Assembly: GCF_027244095.1 (NCBI RefSeq)
Contig: NC_069662.1
Span: forward strand, 10,938,501 to 11,002,500
Length of the DNA stretch: 64,000 nt
Source: Hemicordylus capensis
Taxonomy: Eukaryota; Chordata; Lepidosauria; Squamata; Cordylidae
Reading direction: 5' to 3'
Part shown: positions 54,484-63,662 of the stretch, piece after piece
Layout of the letters: every line of letters begins with the position of its first letter
Numbering within the stretch: position 1 is the first letter of the stretch
Made by a program: the position numbers and the translations under genes
Notes under the pieces: model-generated
The model's database searches: none
The model's input: only the letters and a program-made list of their open reading frames with translations
Told to the model about the DNA's origin: nothing

Positions 54484-57400
54484 ACAGTTCTACAAGAATT
54501 CTAACTTATAGGTTTGCCTAACCTAATAAAATCACCATAGCCTTAATGTGAACAGGTGCCCCAGTGAACTAGTTGTAGAATGGGGACAACAACAGTCCTA
54601 GAACTTCAGCGTTAACTAGTCTTTCCAAGGGACATTTTATACACAGTCTGGATTCTATTTTCACTCCAGCAGATGCAACTCAGGGGGTTACCTGCCATGG
54701 CAGTTGACATCGGAGCTTCTGTCTACCTGCATCCACCCTTCCTCTTTGATTAGATTTAGATGAATGCATGGCATGTAATGCATGTGCCACAGCATAGACA
54801 GCATTGTAGATGCTGTAACTGTGACCAGTCATGGTCATTTCAAAAATGGATGAAGAAAGAATCTCCAAATTCTCATCCCCAGTGCAGAGTTCCTCAATCT
54901 CCTCATCTGCAGTGAAGTCAGGGAACTGGCAATTAAATGCATCTTGCCAAAAGACCTTGAGGAAGCCATCAACTGTCTCTGAAATGGGGTTTCTCATCTG
55001 AAGAAACTGCCGGAATCCTAACACTTCTTTTGAGTGCAATGCAAAGGAAAGAGCCCCATGGAGGAAGTGCAGATCTGCATTTCTTTGAAATCTAAGTGAT
55101 GTGAAATCCATCTGAGCAATCATAATCCAGATTTTACCTCTTTCCTTAATTGACATATTCTCCGATTCTGCAAAGTTGTGCATTAGTATGAGAACGAGCA
55201 TGGTCTGTATTTCACCGTATATGATCAATGCATTAGCAGTGCTTCTGGATACAATGTTCATTGATTCCACAACCTCCCCTACTGTTTCTTCAATGCCACT
55301 GGAACCTTTCAGTGTTGGGAAGCTTTCTATAAAGTCAAAACAGATGCCTTTCTCAGAAAACATGGCCAATGTGTCGTGTAGAAAAACCTCTCCATTTTCA
55401 TCATACAGATGAAACACCCCGATCCATATCCACCCAAAATGCAGGAGTAATAGGAGAATCCCCTCATATTGATGCGCCCTTTTGGGAAATATCGAGTAGA
55501 GGAAACCAGCTTGCATGTCATTTTTCATCATCTGAGTGCAGCCATATATGAGCTAAAAAAGAGAGGGGAAAGCTATCTTTCATTTAAAAGCTTTGTATGG
55601 CTATGTGTGTGTGTGTGTGTACAGAGGCACTGTGCCAGAATAATTTGTAATGCCTTGTCCAAAAGAATGGAGACACCTCAGCAGTTCTTAGGAGCAGCTT
55701 ACCAAGAAAACAGGGAAAGAGAAATGGGTTCCAGGATGAACAGTGGTATGTAAATGTAATAAATTTACAGACTCCTGCTAACTTGGCAATGAAGCACCTT
55801 CCAACGTGTTGATTCTCTTTATATTGCAGGGGGAGATAAACTGGCCCTATCCACCCCAGCACAGTACCTCCAGTAACTGTCGCTGGTGTCCATCTTATGT
55901 TTCTTTTTAGGTTGTGAGCCCTTTGGGGACAGGGAGCCATCTTATTTATTTATTATTTCTCTGTGTAAACCATCCTGAGCCATTTTTGGAAGTGTGGTAT
56001 AGAAATCGAATAAATAAACAAACAAACAAATAATAAACAAGCAAACAAACAAGTAAATCATATTCTAAACTGCATGTTCCATGCACACATCTTACTTGTG
56101 GAATCTTGTAGATGCACAAATTCATTGCCATGTGGAGAGAGACATCAGAATTAGGTCCCCCAATTACTGCAAATGGGTTGTTCTGGTTGTCACATTTGTA
56201 ATTCGGGATGAATCGGTTCTGTGTGGAAAGAAGTTCCAATGAAGCATGGATAGTCCATCTTGGATGAAAATGGCTATTATAGATGTTGAAGCCCAGGGTA
56301 ATGTTGGACAAGATCTCAGGATTGTCATTGATCTCCTTTACAGCAAATACCAAGGCCAAGATATGTTGATAATTCTGAGCCATTGCTCTAAAACAAGAGG
56401 ATATCTCCAATTTCAGTTCAATATTTGTGTACTAAGTATCTTGCTTTAAAATCAGTTGGGCCTACTTTGGGAGAGTGCAAAGAAGCATTTCCACACACCT
56501 GTGGACTTTTGAGTTCTCTGTAAATGAGATCCACACTGGAATTGATGCTGGAGATGCTAGTTTCAGTAGTATATATGAGAAACACACACACACAGAGGAT
56601 GTATAACCTCTGCTAAATGGGCAAGAAGTGCATTTTTAAACATCATTCTGAATTCTAAAATCCTACTTACAAGAGCACTTCAGAGAAGAGCTGCCCATTG
56701 AACCACAAGCCCATTCAACTGTAGTGTGATTGACCAAAAGACATTAATCATATTTCTAGAAGCTGGTCAAGTTCATTCTATAAATCAGTCCCTTTGGTTA
56801 TATGAGATGGCTCCTCAATTTTTTCAAAGCAGATAACCTATAATAATTGCATATTCTGCTAAGGGTAATTTCATTGGTGAACCTCACCCCATTCCACCCC
56901 AAGGTATGGTGCCCTTTGCAACTATTGAGAAAAATGAATTGCTAGCTAAGAAAAATGAACATTTCAAACCCAACAGTAATGTGGATCTGGTTTTCAGAAT
57001 CTCAGTTCTCAGTATTTCAGCTGAAACAACCTCAGTGGCTGCATTTGCACGTCATGTGAAACCATAGGTCCAATGGACCCGTGGCTCCACTTCCTCTCCC
57101 CCACTCTCTTGTCCACATTTGGACTATAGGGAGAGTGTCCTCTCTGCAGTCAGTGGAAAGAAAAAAAAAGGGGGGGACCCCTTCTTCCATAAATGAACAG
57201 CCCACATGACCAATCACACTGGAGTTGAGGAAGGAGCTACCTGAGGTTGTGTGCAACACACAGGATGCATCTAATCTCAGTTGTGGGCGGTGGCAATACT
57301 CACTGCAATCCCATGGTTCAGACTGGGCTTCAAAATCCGAACCCTCAGTTTTTTAGTCACACCAAACTGTATTTCTCCACATTTGGACTTAACACCCATA

Positions 57401-60308
57401 GATCTGCTGGCCCATTCATCTGTAGTTCTGCAGTCATGTGAATGTGGCCAGTGTGACTGACCAAAAGGCATTAATGACAGTTCTGGGAGCTGGTCAAGAT
57501 CATTCTACAAATCAGTCTCCTACAGGTCTCACATATCTTTTTTGTTTCCTTCAGCTGTCCTTGGTCACATAAACCTTCTGGGTACATACGATACACCGTT
57601 GTACCAGTGCCATTAGGATGCTATACTTAAATGTTACTTATGATCTATAAATATTCCTGAATATTTCAATTAGACTTTATACTCACTGCCACCTTAGAAT
57701 TTACTTCAAACCTTGGTGTTTAGCACACTGAAAGTGGTTTGCATAGCTTTGTGTAAGTGTAGGTAGGGTGGTTTTGACAGAAATTTATTCAGTCTGGTGT
57801 TTAAAACAAGTAAATAGGATAAAGTTAATTAAACAGATGGTTTTCACCGAGGTTTGTTTGTCTTACGTTGCACTATAATACTGTAGGGCTTTTATGTTTG
57901 CTTATTACAATGCTTCTTTTGTCACGGCACAAAGACAGTACTCCACTAACCAATACACAGACATTGAAGTAATTCTTCACCAGAACTTATTTGGCTTGCT
58001 TCACAACTTCTTTATCTTCACTGAAATGTAGATTTCCACTTAACAAATGACAATTTCATAGGTTATTCAGCACATGTACCAAGAAAGTCCATTTCAGGTC
58101 CTTTCCTGAGTCTTTCTCTCCCCTGACCCCAAACCATATCTGTTTAACTGTTGTTCCAACTGTCCAGTGTCACTCCCTCTAACTGAACATTTTGATTGAC
58201 AGCTCCCTAGATTCCAAACTTTCCAGCACAACACAAACAAAATGTTAACTTGCCCCAGAATCACAGATACCAACCTCCTCTGTCTATCCATTCAAGCCAA
58301 ACACAGATGAGAGTGGTTCCCTTTGGAAATGTGGCTGCAACTCTGGGAGTATATCTAGCTGGTTGTGTCTCATTGTGCCTACTGTAGGTCAACTCCTTGC
58401 TCTGGAGAGCCTCTGCCAACTCTGCATTGGGTTAAAAATTAGCCCCCACCACAATTCTCTGTTACATAGCTCGGCACCATACAGGCCTACTTCTCTTTGC
58501 TGTGGTCCTCCAGCTTGCTTCCCAAGGTAAACAACATGTTCTGTCAGTGGGAAGAAATTTTCTGTACCACAGCACCATCATATTGTCAAGCCGTACTTAT
58601 ATGGTTTGCTTGGCAAATGCTGGTCTTGTGGGAGGAAGCATGATTTCCCCCTTTTGTTAAGTAGGGTCTACCCTGGTTTGCATTTGAATCACATGCAGAA
58701 GGTTCCAAGTTCCCTCCCTGGAATCTCCAGATAGGGCTGAGCTAGACCCCTGCCTGCAATCTTGAAGAAGCTGCTGCCATTCTGGGCAGACAATATTGAG
58801 TTAGATGGACCAATGGTCTGACTCGGCAGAATGCAGCTTCCCATGTTCCTATTGCCAGAAGGAACAGGACCCTTGAAAACCCAAGTACTGCTGATCAACT
58901 GTTAGGTGAGACCCAGGAATGTAGGACTGCAGCTGATGCTGCACCAAGAAGATCCAGATAACTCAAATGGATGCCAGCTTGCCAATCACTCTTCTCTCCT
59001 GTTGTGTGGCTTCATCATTCAGCCATATATAACTTGTGATGGCCAGAAACAATCTCAGTTGTATCGTGGCACGAAAGTAGGGACACCCAAAACATGCCTG
59101 CCCTAATGCCAAACAGGAATAACTAAAGAAATGCTTTCTCAACCACCATAAAGAGACAGCAGACCAAGTTCAATGTGCTCACTGATCCAAATAGAAAGAC
59201 TGAGAGGTGGCATTACCTGCTTATCCAGACTGTTATTATTTGCACCATTTGTCATGCCATGCAGCGTATCATGGGCAGTTCAAAAACAATGCTGGTGCTA
59301 TTATCCAAGAGCATTCTTATGCAAATAGCAAAAGCACACAATTGTGCTTGCAAAACACTGCAGCCATTATTTACAAGCATGATTCCATAACTCTGTATAT
59401 AAGCAGAAGAGCCATTATGGGCAACAGCAGCAGCATTGCTTTAGAACTATGCACTGTATTCTTCATGACAAGTCAGCCACTATTATAATTAGTAGTAGTA
59501 GTAGTAATTATTCAAATACTGAAATGCCACTTTTTAACTATCAGTTCTCAATTTGATATATTTAACAAGAAGTATGAGGAAATAGCTCCCTATCCTAGAA
59601 GGCTCAATAGATCTCACACACATGCACACACACACACAGACATACACTCCCAGCAACGACCACTGGAGATATGTTATGCTGAGAGGCATAGGGACGATCC
59701 TTCTCACCCTCCTAAGAGTCCATTTCAAGAGGGTTGGCTCTTTGCCCAATTAGTAGGACAAATGATCCCAATCCCCCAAATAACCAGGACATTCTTCAGA
59801 GACAGACACTGATTAAAGAAGAAAGTTTGAAACATGGAATGTTATTATTGTATTTATCATTATTAGCAGAAGAAAGGGAGACTTTCTTTGAAGAAAGGGG
59901 AGGTTGCAGTACTAGTCATTCCAAATCCAGACTTAAAATACACAGAAGCAAAAGCCATTCCATAGGACTGGCCTACCTGAGGTTTGGTTTTTGGACTGGT
60001 GTATGATAAACATTTATAAATAAAAGAGCTACTCCTTACAGAACATCATCATAAAGTTCAGAAGAGGGGCATTTTTCAAAAGTAGCTGGAGTGAAGAATA
60101 CATAGATCTGAGAAATGATGCCAATGATGAGGAGGTCTCCTGACTGATAGAACTTGTGAAGAATAGGAAGAGGGTCAGAGACAATGCAGGTAGCAACTGG
60201 AGCATTCCTCACCACTGCAGGCAGACACAGGACTACCAGTACCATGAAGAAAGCCTTGTTTGAACATCTCTCTTTTAGACAGCAATCCACTTCTTCCCAC
60301 ATCTTCAT
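41264..60308 (-). CDS. V2R gene C: complete vomeronasal type-2 receptor, six exons
   Basis: Class C GPCR of the V2R family. Exons: 60040-60308, 56096-56387, 54692-55552, 46561-46788, 44492-44618 and 41264-42177. Spliced length 2691 nt, 896 residues plus stop, all phases fitting and no interruption seen. Leader [14 protein letters not shown]; ligand domain to about residue 550; cysteine-rich linker with FCCYECLPC; seven transmembrane segments; [16 protein letters not shown] near the end. The C-terminus is four residues longer than in B (RRKKKTLK against RRKK), and the TAG stop coincides with the first three bases of an adjoining hAT element. Ligand domain closest to gene A, 7TM exon closest to gene D. 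An upstream in-frame ATG at 60344 would add 12 residues; the 60308 ATG is preferred because A and B share it. Confidence 0.94.
42178..43009 (-). other. Intron 5 of gene C, part next to exon 6
   Basis: Ancestral intron (aligns with 14060-14400 of gene B). A short fragment of another reptile SINE, 'aaaggtaaaggtaaagtgtgc', is nested at about 42408-42472. No exon is seen. Confidence 0.55.
43010..43459 (+). mobile_element. Solo LTR (family 2) fossil
   Basis: 450-bp LTR with ends TGTTGGAAGTG and AATTCCCAACA, a perfect 5-bp target duplication gattt (43005-43009 and 43460-43464), and an AATAAA signal at about 43327. No internal region remains, so it formed by recombination between two LTRs. A second copy is at 18296-18804. 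It sits in intron 5 of gene C, opposite in orientation to the gene. Confidence 0.88.
43465..44105 (-). other. Intron 5 of gene C, middle part
   Basis: No exon is seen. 43660-43900 aligns with 16020-16290 in gene B. Confidence 0.5.
44106..44325 (+). mobile_element. Sauria SINE
   Basis: Near full-length squamate tRNA-derived SINE: tRNA-like head gtggtgtagtggttagagtg (box A) and gttcaaatcccc (box B), core with 'gggttgttgtgagga', and an A-rich (AATAA)n tail. It is specific to lizards and snakes and so identifies the host clade. Confidence 0.92.
44492..44618 (-). CDS. Gene C exon 5
   Basis: 127 nt, [15 protein letters not shown] to ISSQK plus one base. All linker cysteines of gene B are kept. 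Donor AAG-GTAAGA. Confidence 0.92.
44619..45279 (-). other. Intron 4 of gene C, part next to exon 5
   Basis: No exon is seen. 44940-45240 aligns with 19500-20330 of gene B, without the (GA)n run. Confidence 0.5.
45280..45509 (-). mobile_element. Probable decayed hAT element (TAGGG family)
   Basis: Minus strand starts TGGGGGTGTGTAATCCGGG and contains the 'gggttcgacatc...aaccgg' type of degenerate GAACCGG repeats seen in 40262-41266. The far end and target duplication are not clear. Confidence 0.4.
45510..45745. other. Intron 4 of gene C, unassigned
   Basis: No exon or repeat family was recognised. Confidence 0.4.
45746..46093 (-). mobile_element. CR1 LINE, 3' end
   Basis: Reversed copy of the 3' region at 400-770, starting with the tail complement 'cataagaacataagagcagc'. 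Confidence 0.9.
46094..46560 (-). other. Intron 4 of gene C, part next to exon 4
   Basis: No exon is seen. Partly similar to 20380-20560 in gene B (shared tgtgcattg and tgtatac). Confidence 0.45.
46561..46788 (-). CDS. Gene C exon 4
   Basis: 228 nt, [16 protein letters not shown] to WPRRFNQ. Acceptor tcccaatacAG; donor CAG-GTATGA. Confidence 0.93.
46981..47041 (+). repeat. (TTTA)n microsatellite
   Basis: About fourteen units, followed by the reversed tail 'tatatttgtacactgcccc' of an L2-type element. Confidence 0.95.
47215..47640 (-). mobile_element. L2 LINE, 3' end
   Basis: Minus strand 47623-47435 reads [20 protein letters not shown], the L2 reverse transcriptase C-terminus, followed by an A/T-rich 3' UTR and tail. 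Confidence 0.88.
47690..48337 (+). mobile_element. L2 LINE, reverse transcriptase fragment with a nested MITE
   Basis: 48200-48320 carries the L2 motif [12 protein letters not shown] (RT motif A) and LRELRIGG. The fragment is interrupted by the hAT MITE at 47850-48116 and cut by the LTR starting at 48338. Confidence 0.75.
47850..48116. mobile_element. hAT MITE (CAGGGG type)
   Basis: 267-bp element, ends CATGGGCATAG and CTATGCCCCTG, perfect 8-bp target duplication gtttaact (47842-47849 and 48117-48124). Inserted in the L2 fragment. Confidence 0.88.
48338..48645 (+). mobile_element. Partial LTR (family 1) fossil
   Basis: First 308 bases of the LTR seen at 15240-15940, including the short acidic open stretch. 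It ends at its TATA-like region, where the following hAT element begins; the rest of the LTR is not found. Confidence 0.7.
48646..49845 (+). mobile_element. hAT element (TAGGG family), one end missing
   Basis: Starts TAGGGATGTGCACAAAACC, then GAACCGG-type degenerate repeats, the 'gggtgccaaccaccccc' block, and ends at the hairpin of 49762-49845 (stems gattctatgatagc and complement). Ends at the same place as 40262-41266, which suggests these two share a shorter subfamily structure. Confidence 0.8.
49960..50211 (+). mobile_element. L2 LINE, endonuclease fragment
   Basis: Translates to the L2 endonuclease N-terminal region: [20 protein letters not shown] and then, in the next frame, [16 protein letters not shown]. 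It stops abruptly at the R4 junction near 50212. Confidence 0.8.
50212..51440 (+). mobile_element. R4 (Dong-type) LINE, 3' half
   Basis: 5'-truncated R4-clade non-LTR element, opposite in orientation to gene C within intron 3. It carries the end of the reverse transcriptase ([25 protein letters not shown]), the long linker, a CCHC zinc knuckle ([18 protein letters not shown]) and the restriction-like endonuclease region ([11 protein letters not shown] ... [11 protein letters not shown]). The endonuclease PD position reads PN here, so the nuclease is likely dead. A frameshift near 51360 removes the normal end. About 400 codons stay open, making it one of the younger LINEs in the window. The open frame is fused to the L2 piece upstream. 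Confidence 0.85.
51441..52129. repeat. Unassigned sequence with a GC-rich dispersed repeat
   Basis: 51660-51930 shares a block (cccccgatccccac, ccggctccatga, gtgggtggctgat) with 53270-53460. Likely a non-autonomous DNA transposon. No gene. Confidence 0.5.
52130..52795 (+). mobile_element. L2 LINE, 3' end
   Basis: Reverse transcriptase C-terminal pieces ([27 protein letters not shown]) and the 3' tail 'gtaaaccaccatgagcc...ggtatataaattgaataaat'. Confidence 0.85.
52796..53179. other. Intron 3 of gene C, unassigned
   Basis: Contains an L2-like 'cagcagggagcgcattcca' stretch (about 52915-52935) and an inverted repeat around 53062-53105 (caagcagcaggga and partner). No exon is seen. Confidence 0.45.
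53180..53460. repeat. GC-rich repeat with a 15-bp hairpin
   Basis: 53212-53226 and 53235-53249 are a perfect 15-bp inverted repeat (tgagtcgccatggcg and complement) around an 8-base loop. The remainder matches 51660-51930. Confidence 0.7.
53461..54035 (-). mobile_element. L2 LINE, reverse transcriptase fragment
   Basis: Minus strand reads [42 protein letters not shown] and [12 protein letters not shown] in order, the palm-thumb part of the L2 reverse transcriptase. Several stops. Same strand as gene C. Confidence 0.85.
54036..54691 (-). other. Intron 3 start of gene C
   Basis: No exon is seen. Homologous to 3111-3654 and 24291-24918. A (TG)n microsatellite lies at 54443-54481. Confidence 0.6.
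54692..55552 (-). CDS. Gene C exon 3
   Basis: 861 nt, [14 protein letters not shown] to QLPWQ. Almost the same as gene A exon 3 along its length (for example [16 protein letters not shown]). Acceptor ttttttAG, donor CAG-GTAACC. Confidence 0.94.
55815..56035 (+). mobile_element. SINE or LINE-tail element with an L2-type 3' end
   Basis: Full version of the unit at 26165-26345, ending in an (AAAC)n/(AAAT)n tail. It enlarges intron 2 of gene C; gene A lacks it and has an intron of only 237 bases. Confidence 0.75.
56096..56387 (-). CDS. Gene C exon 2
   Basis: 292 nt, [18 protein letters not shown] to LCIYKIPQ. Acceptor ctcttgttttAG; donor CAA-GTAAGA, which differs from A and B in its last exon base. 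Confidence 0.92.
56388..58259 (-). other. Intron 1 of gene C, 3' part
   Basis: Aligns with intron 1 of gene A (5045-6085), interrupted by a dispersed MITE-like repeat at about 57030-57460 (between 'tgcatttgcac' and 'gtgaatgtggcca') that A lacks. No exon is seen. Confidence 0.55.
58260..59165 (-). mobile_element. piggyBac transposase relic in intron 1 of gene C, with a nested SINE
   Basis: Minus-strand pieces include an [11 protein letters not shown] stretch, then [12 protein letters not shown], then the tail region around [11 protein letters not shown], in the piggyBac order. A 5S-like SINE at 58617-58853 interrupts it; genes A and B lack this SINE at that place. Not coding. Confidence 0.72.
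58617..58853 (+). mobile_element. 5S-like SINE
   Basis: Somewhat shortened copy of the 7360-7693 family, inserted in the piggyBac relic of gene C between 'ttggcaaa' and 'attgccagaagg'. Confidence 0.8.
59166..60039 (-). other. Intron 1 of gene C, part next to exon 1
   Basis: Aligns with 6850-8226 (A) and 35741-36416 (B). Short AC run at 59616-59640. No exon is seen. Confidence 0.55.
60040..60308 (-). CDS. Gene C exon 1
   Basis: 269 nt; one residue shorter in the leader than gene A (CSNKAFFMV against [10 protein letters not shown]). N-terminus through SSELYDDVL, then phase-2 donor GTAAGG. Confidence 0.9.
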
Positions 60309-60344
60309 TATGTTCCGCAGTGGCACAGCCTGACAAGCATTCAC

Positions 60345-60890
60345 TTGGCTGATCTGAAGTCAAGACTGCACAACATTTGGTGGTGGATCTGATTGATTCA
60401 CACTTGAGCATATCTAATGAAAGGGTACAAGAGATATTAATAGAGTCTTTTTGGTGGCCAGTGGAACTCCTGTGAGATTTGGAGGAGTCGGAGAAATAAT
60501 CATGTTTAATTTCAAAATTGCAGGTAAGTTAATTGTCTCCTCATAATGACAGATTCTCTTCAATACTGATGAAGGAAACCTGTTTATTCCATTTCAGCAG
60601 AACAAATATTCTTTGTCCTCCTCCACGGGACAGCAAGAGACACTTGACCTTGCAAAAAATCACAGCAGCACAGCAATAAACAAAGCCCCCCCCCAATATT
60701 TGTGTGTTTTTAATCCTAATAAAAATTAATCTTAATAATGGCCCTACCCATCCCCAGCACAGTACCTCCAGTGACTATTGCTGGTGTCTGTCTTACATTT
60801 TGTTTTTGGAAGGGTAGTATAGAAATCAATCAATCAATCAATCAATCAAATAAATAAATAAATAGGTTTGTTAAAATTGCTCTTCCTGGT
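60345..60890 (-). promoter_or_regulatory. Conserved 5' flank of gene C
   Basis: Homologous to 8499-8960 and 36720-37130. TATTAATA lies at about 60434-60443, some 125-130 bases before the chosen ATG. An L2-tail SINE fragment (60735-60865) interrupts it upstream. Confidence 0.45.
60735..60865 (+). mobile_element. SINE fragment with an L2-type tail
   Basis: Shortened copy of 55815-56035 (shared ccagcacagtacctccag), ending in AATC repeats. Confidence 0.7.
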
Positions 60891-61909
60891 AGAATGAATG
60901 GATGGATGGATGTATAATATAAAAGTATTATATTTATATACTGGCATTTCAGTGCCATTCCGAAAGATTCTTGGGTATGCATCTCCTCTGCTACAGAAAT
61001 TCTCTCTGTAACTATGGAGTGAATTTTGCTTTCTGCCCAAAAAAACCTGCCAGTTTTTATCTGTATCCTTTTGGAGGGTACTGTGGTGTCTTATGTCACA
61101 TTGAGATTTTTCACATTTGAAAAATATGTCACATTTGATTTTATGTCACATTTGATTTTTTGGGACATAAGGAGTTATCACTCATGCTTCTCCAGATTAA
61201 TAGTAATAGGTGCATCGAATGTACAAACTATCAGAATGTCATTTCCACTTTTTAGAAAAACAAATAAGTCTGACAACAAATTGCTTAAGGAATATTTTAA
61301 TGCTGTATCAGCTACAGTTAGCAACACTCCACTCAACACAACATAATGATCAGGATCAGAGTGAAAAGAATCCAAACTGTAAAGTTTTCAAAGTTTGGTT
61401 TGTTTTAAAGTTGACAAACCAACATTAAATTGTCCTCCAAATGACATGATAATTTTGTATGTCCTCAAATCATAAGATGACATGTCCCTATGTTGAATGT
61501 CAAAAATTTTGCAACCTTTTCACTGAGAATGAGGTCAACCATTTGTTTAAAAACAAAACTAAATGAAACTAGCTGATCTGGCGCAAAGCATCTGCACCCT
61601 TAGAACTGCCTGTCTCTCCTCTCCATCTTCATTTTTCTCCCTCCCTTCAGCCCCAGTCCATCCTCCTCCCCCACTTCAGCTCCAGTCCGTTCTCCCCCTC
61701 CCAGTCTGCTTTCCCTCACCGGCCAACCTGGCAGGCGCTTTCCTTCCCCGCCTGATGGCCTGGCTAGCGCTTTCCTCCCCTTTACAGTTGGGAAATTCTT
61801 CCTATTGTCTAGCCTAAATCTGCTTCCTTGGAATTTCCACATCATCATTATTCAAGACTGTTCTGCAACATCATTGTACAAGATTGGTGTACAGCAACTG
61901 TTGTACAAC
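60891..61909. other. Spacer between genes D and C
   Basis: 60980-61565 aligns with 10283-10830 upstream of gene A. 61600-61820 is a pyrimidine-rich, GC-richer stretch of unknown origin. No gene is seen. Confidence 0.55.
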
Positions 61910-61985
61910 AGGCACTGGTTGCCAAGATGGAGAATATTTCCATGGCAGGTATATATTTCCTCGTTGTATGGTCTATTGGAATAAC
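61910..61985 (-). pseudogene. Relic fragment of V2R exon 6 downstream of gene D
   Basis: Plus-strand stretch 'ccaagatggagaatatttcc' and neighbours match exon 6 of gene D at about 62445-62520. It is the counterpart of 12785-12870 behind gene B. Confidence 0.65.
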
Positions 61986-62344
61986 AAAGACTGTTGATAG
62001 TGGCTTTTGCTTAAAATATGAACTGCCTTCACATTTTATGATTTAGTGGTCTATAGTTAGAACAAATAAATAAAAATATGAAAACAGATGAGCATAAATA
62101 TAATCTATTAATGTAGGTTCACTCCCAGTTTAATGCCACTGATTGCAGTAGATTTACACCCTAGTGAAAAAGTAAAAACCTCCGCAGCATATGGCAAAAA
62201 ACACAGGCCCTGATCCAATTGCAATTAGCTCAATTAGGAATAAATGGAAACAATGGAATAAGGGAGCCACAACGGACTTTACACCCATTGTTTACAATAG
62301 GATTCCTCATGGATAGCTTTGGCTGGATCAGGGCCAGAGAACCT
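61986..62344 (-). other. 3' flank of gene D, probable 3' UTR
   Basis: Loosely homologous to 12871-13153. No gene is seen. Confidence 0.4.
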
Positions 62345-63246
62345 TTAGTTCTTTCTTCTGATTAACTCCCCCCTTTGGTTCAAGTCAGGCCTCAGCACAA
62401 TGATATAGCACTTGGGCAAAAAGATACAAAAGAGCAATCCTGAACTGGAGGCCAGGATTGAGAATATTTCCACGGCTACCATATATTTCCCCCTTGTGCT
62501 CAAGTAGGCTGGAAGAAAGGACAACCAAACGCTGCAAAAGACCAACATGCTGAAGGTGATAAACTTGGCTTCGTTAAAACTGTCAGGCAACTTCCTGGCC
62601 AAGAAAGCCAAGATGAAGCTCACTGTAGCCAGGAAGCCCAGGAAGCTCAGCACAGAATAAAACATGGCAGTGGAGCCTTCATTACATTCCAGGATCATTT
62701 CTTTAGCCATGGAGGTCATGTCTAGATCCGGGAATGGTGGGGAAGTTGCCAGCCACACTGTACAAATGGTGGTTTGAATGAGAGAGCAGCAAAGAACGAT
62801 GAGGTAGGCCAACCTTTTCCCCACCCACTTTCTCATGCTGGACCCTGGCTTGGTGGCCATGAAAGCCAGAACCACAATTGCCGTTTTGGCTAAGACACAA
62901 GAAACTGACACAGAGAAGATGATGGCAAAAGCAGCTTGTCGAAAGAGACATGTGATACTCTCAGGCTTGCCAATGAACAACAAAACACAAAGGAAGGAGA
63001 GAAGGAGGGAAATGAGGAGAATGTAGGTGAGGTTTCGGTTGTTGGCTTTGACAATGGGAGTGTCCTTGTGCTTAATGAAGATCCTCAGCACAAAAGCTGT
63101 GATGAAAGCAAAGGACAGAGCAAAAATGCCCAAACTGATCCCCAAAGGTTCTTCATGAGTCAGAAAGGTGATGGCCTTGGGAATGCAAAAATCCTGATCA
63201 CTGTTTGGATAATATTCTGTTGCACACTGGAAGCAGTCATCCATGT
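62345..63246 (-). CDS. V2R gene D: exon 6 (7TM) of a vomeronasal type-2 receptor, partial gene
   Basis: 902 nt including the TAA stop. Begins [20 protein letters not shown] after a ctttttcCAG-type acceptor (AG at 63248-63247), then seven membrane spans: [18 protein letters not shown] is the first, and the last is followed by [16 protein letters not shown] and the tail LIRRKN. The signature [17 protein letters not shown] is intact. Very close to gene C exon 6 (both have [15 protein letters not shown] and [10 protein letters not shown]). Exons 1-5 lie right of the window, so function cannot be judged. Head-to-tail with gene C at about 2 kb. Confidence 0.93.
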
Positions 63247-63339
63247 CTGGAAAAGAAAATGTGGTAGAATGTTTACTGCACTGGAATATGAAAATTTCAG
63301 CAGTATAAAGTCCTGTATTAGGACTATTAAAATCCATTT

Positions 63340-63475
63340 TATTTTTTTTAAAAAAATATTTATTTATTGTTAAATTTATATACCGCCTTTCATTAAAAAC
63401 AATCCCAAGGCAAGATTGTTCTTATGACATAAGAACAAGCAGGGCTGTTCTTGTGTTCTTATGTTATGTTATGTT
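63340..63475. repeat. L2-type and CR1-type tail fragments
   Basis: A reversed L2 tail (tatataccgcctttcatt) is followed by a CR1 3' end ('gcagggctgttcttgtgttc'). Confidence 0.7.
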
Positions 63476-63662
63476 TAATCAGATATTCTCAGTTTCTTCA
63501 GGGAAATATATTTAAAGGAAACCATACTCAAGGAACAACCCACTTCTTTGGACTGGAATCAACAAGAGAAAAAGGCTTTGTTTTGCAAAATGAGCTCCTC
63601 TGGCTAATAATAACCCATATATTTCAAATTGAATCATTCTGACTAGAATACTCAAGAGCAAC

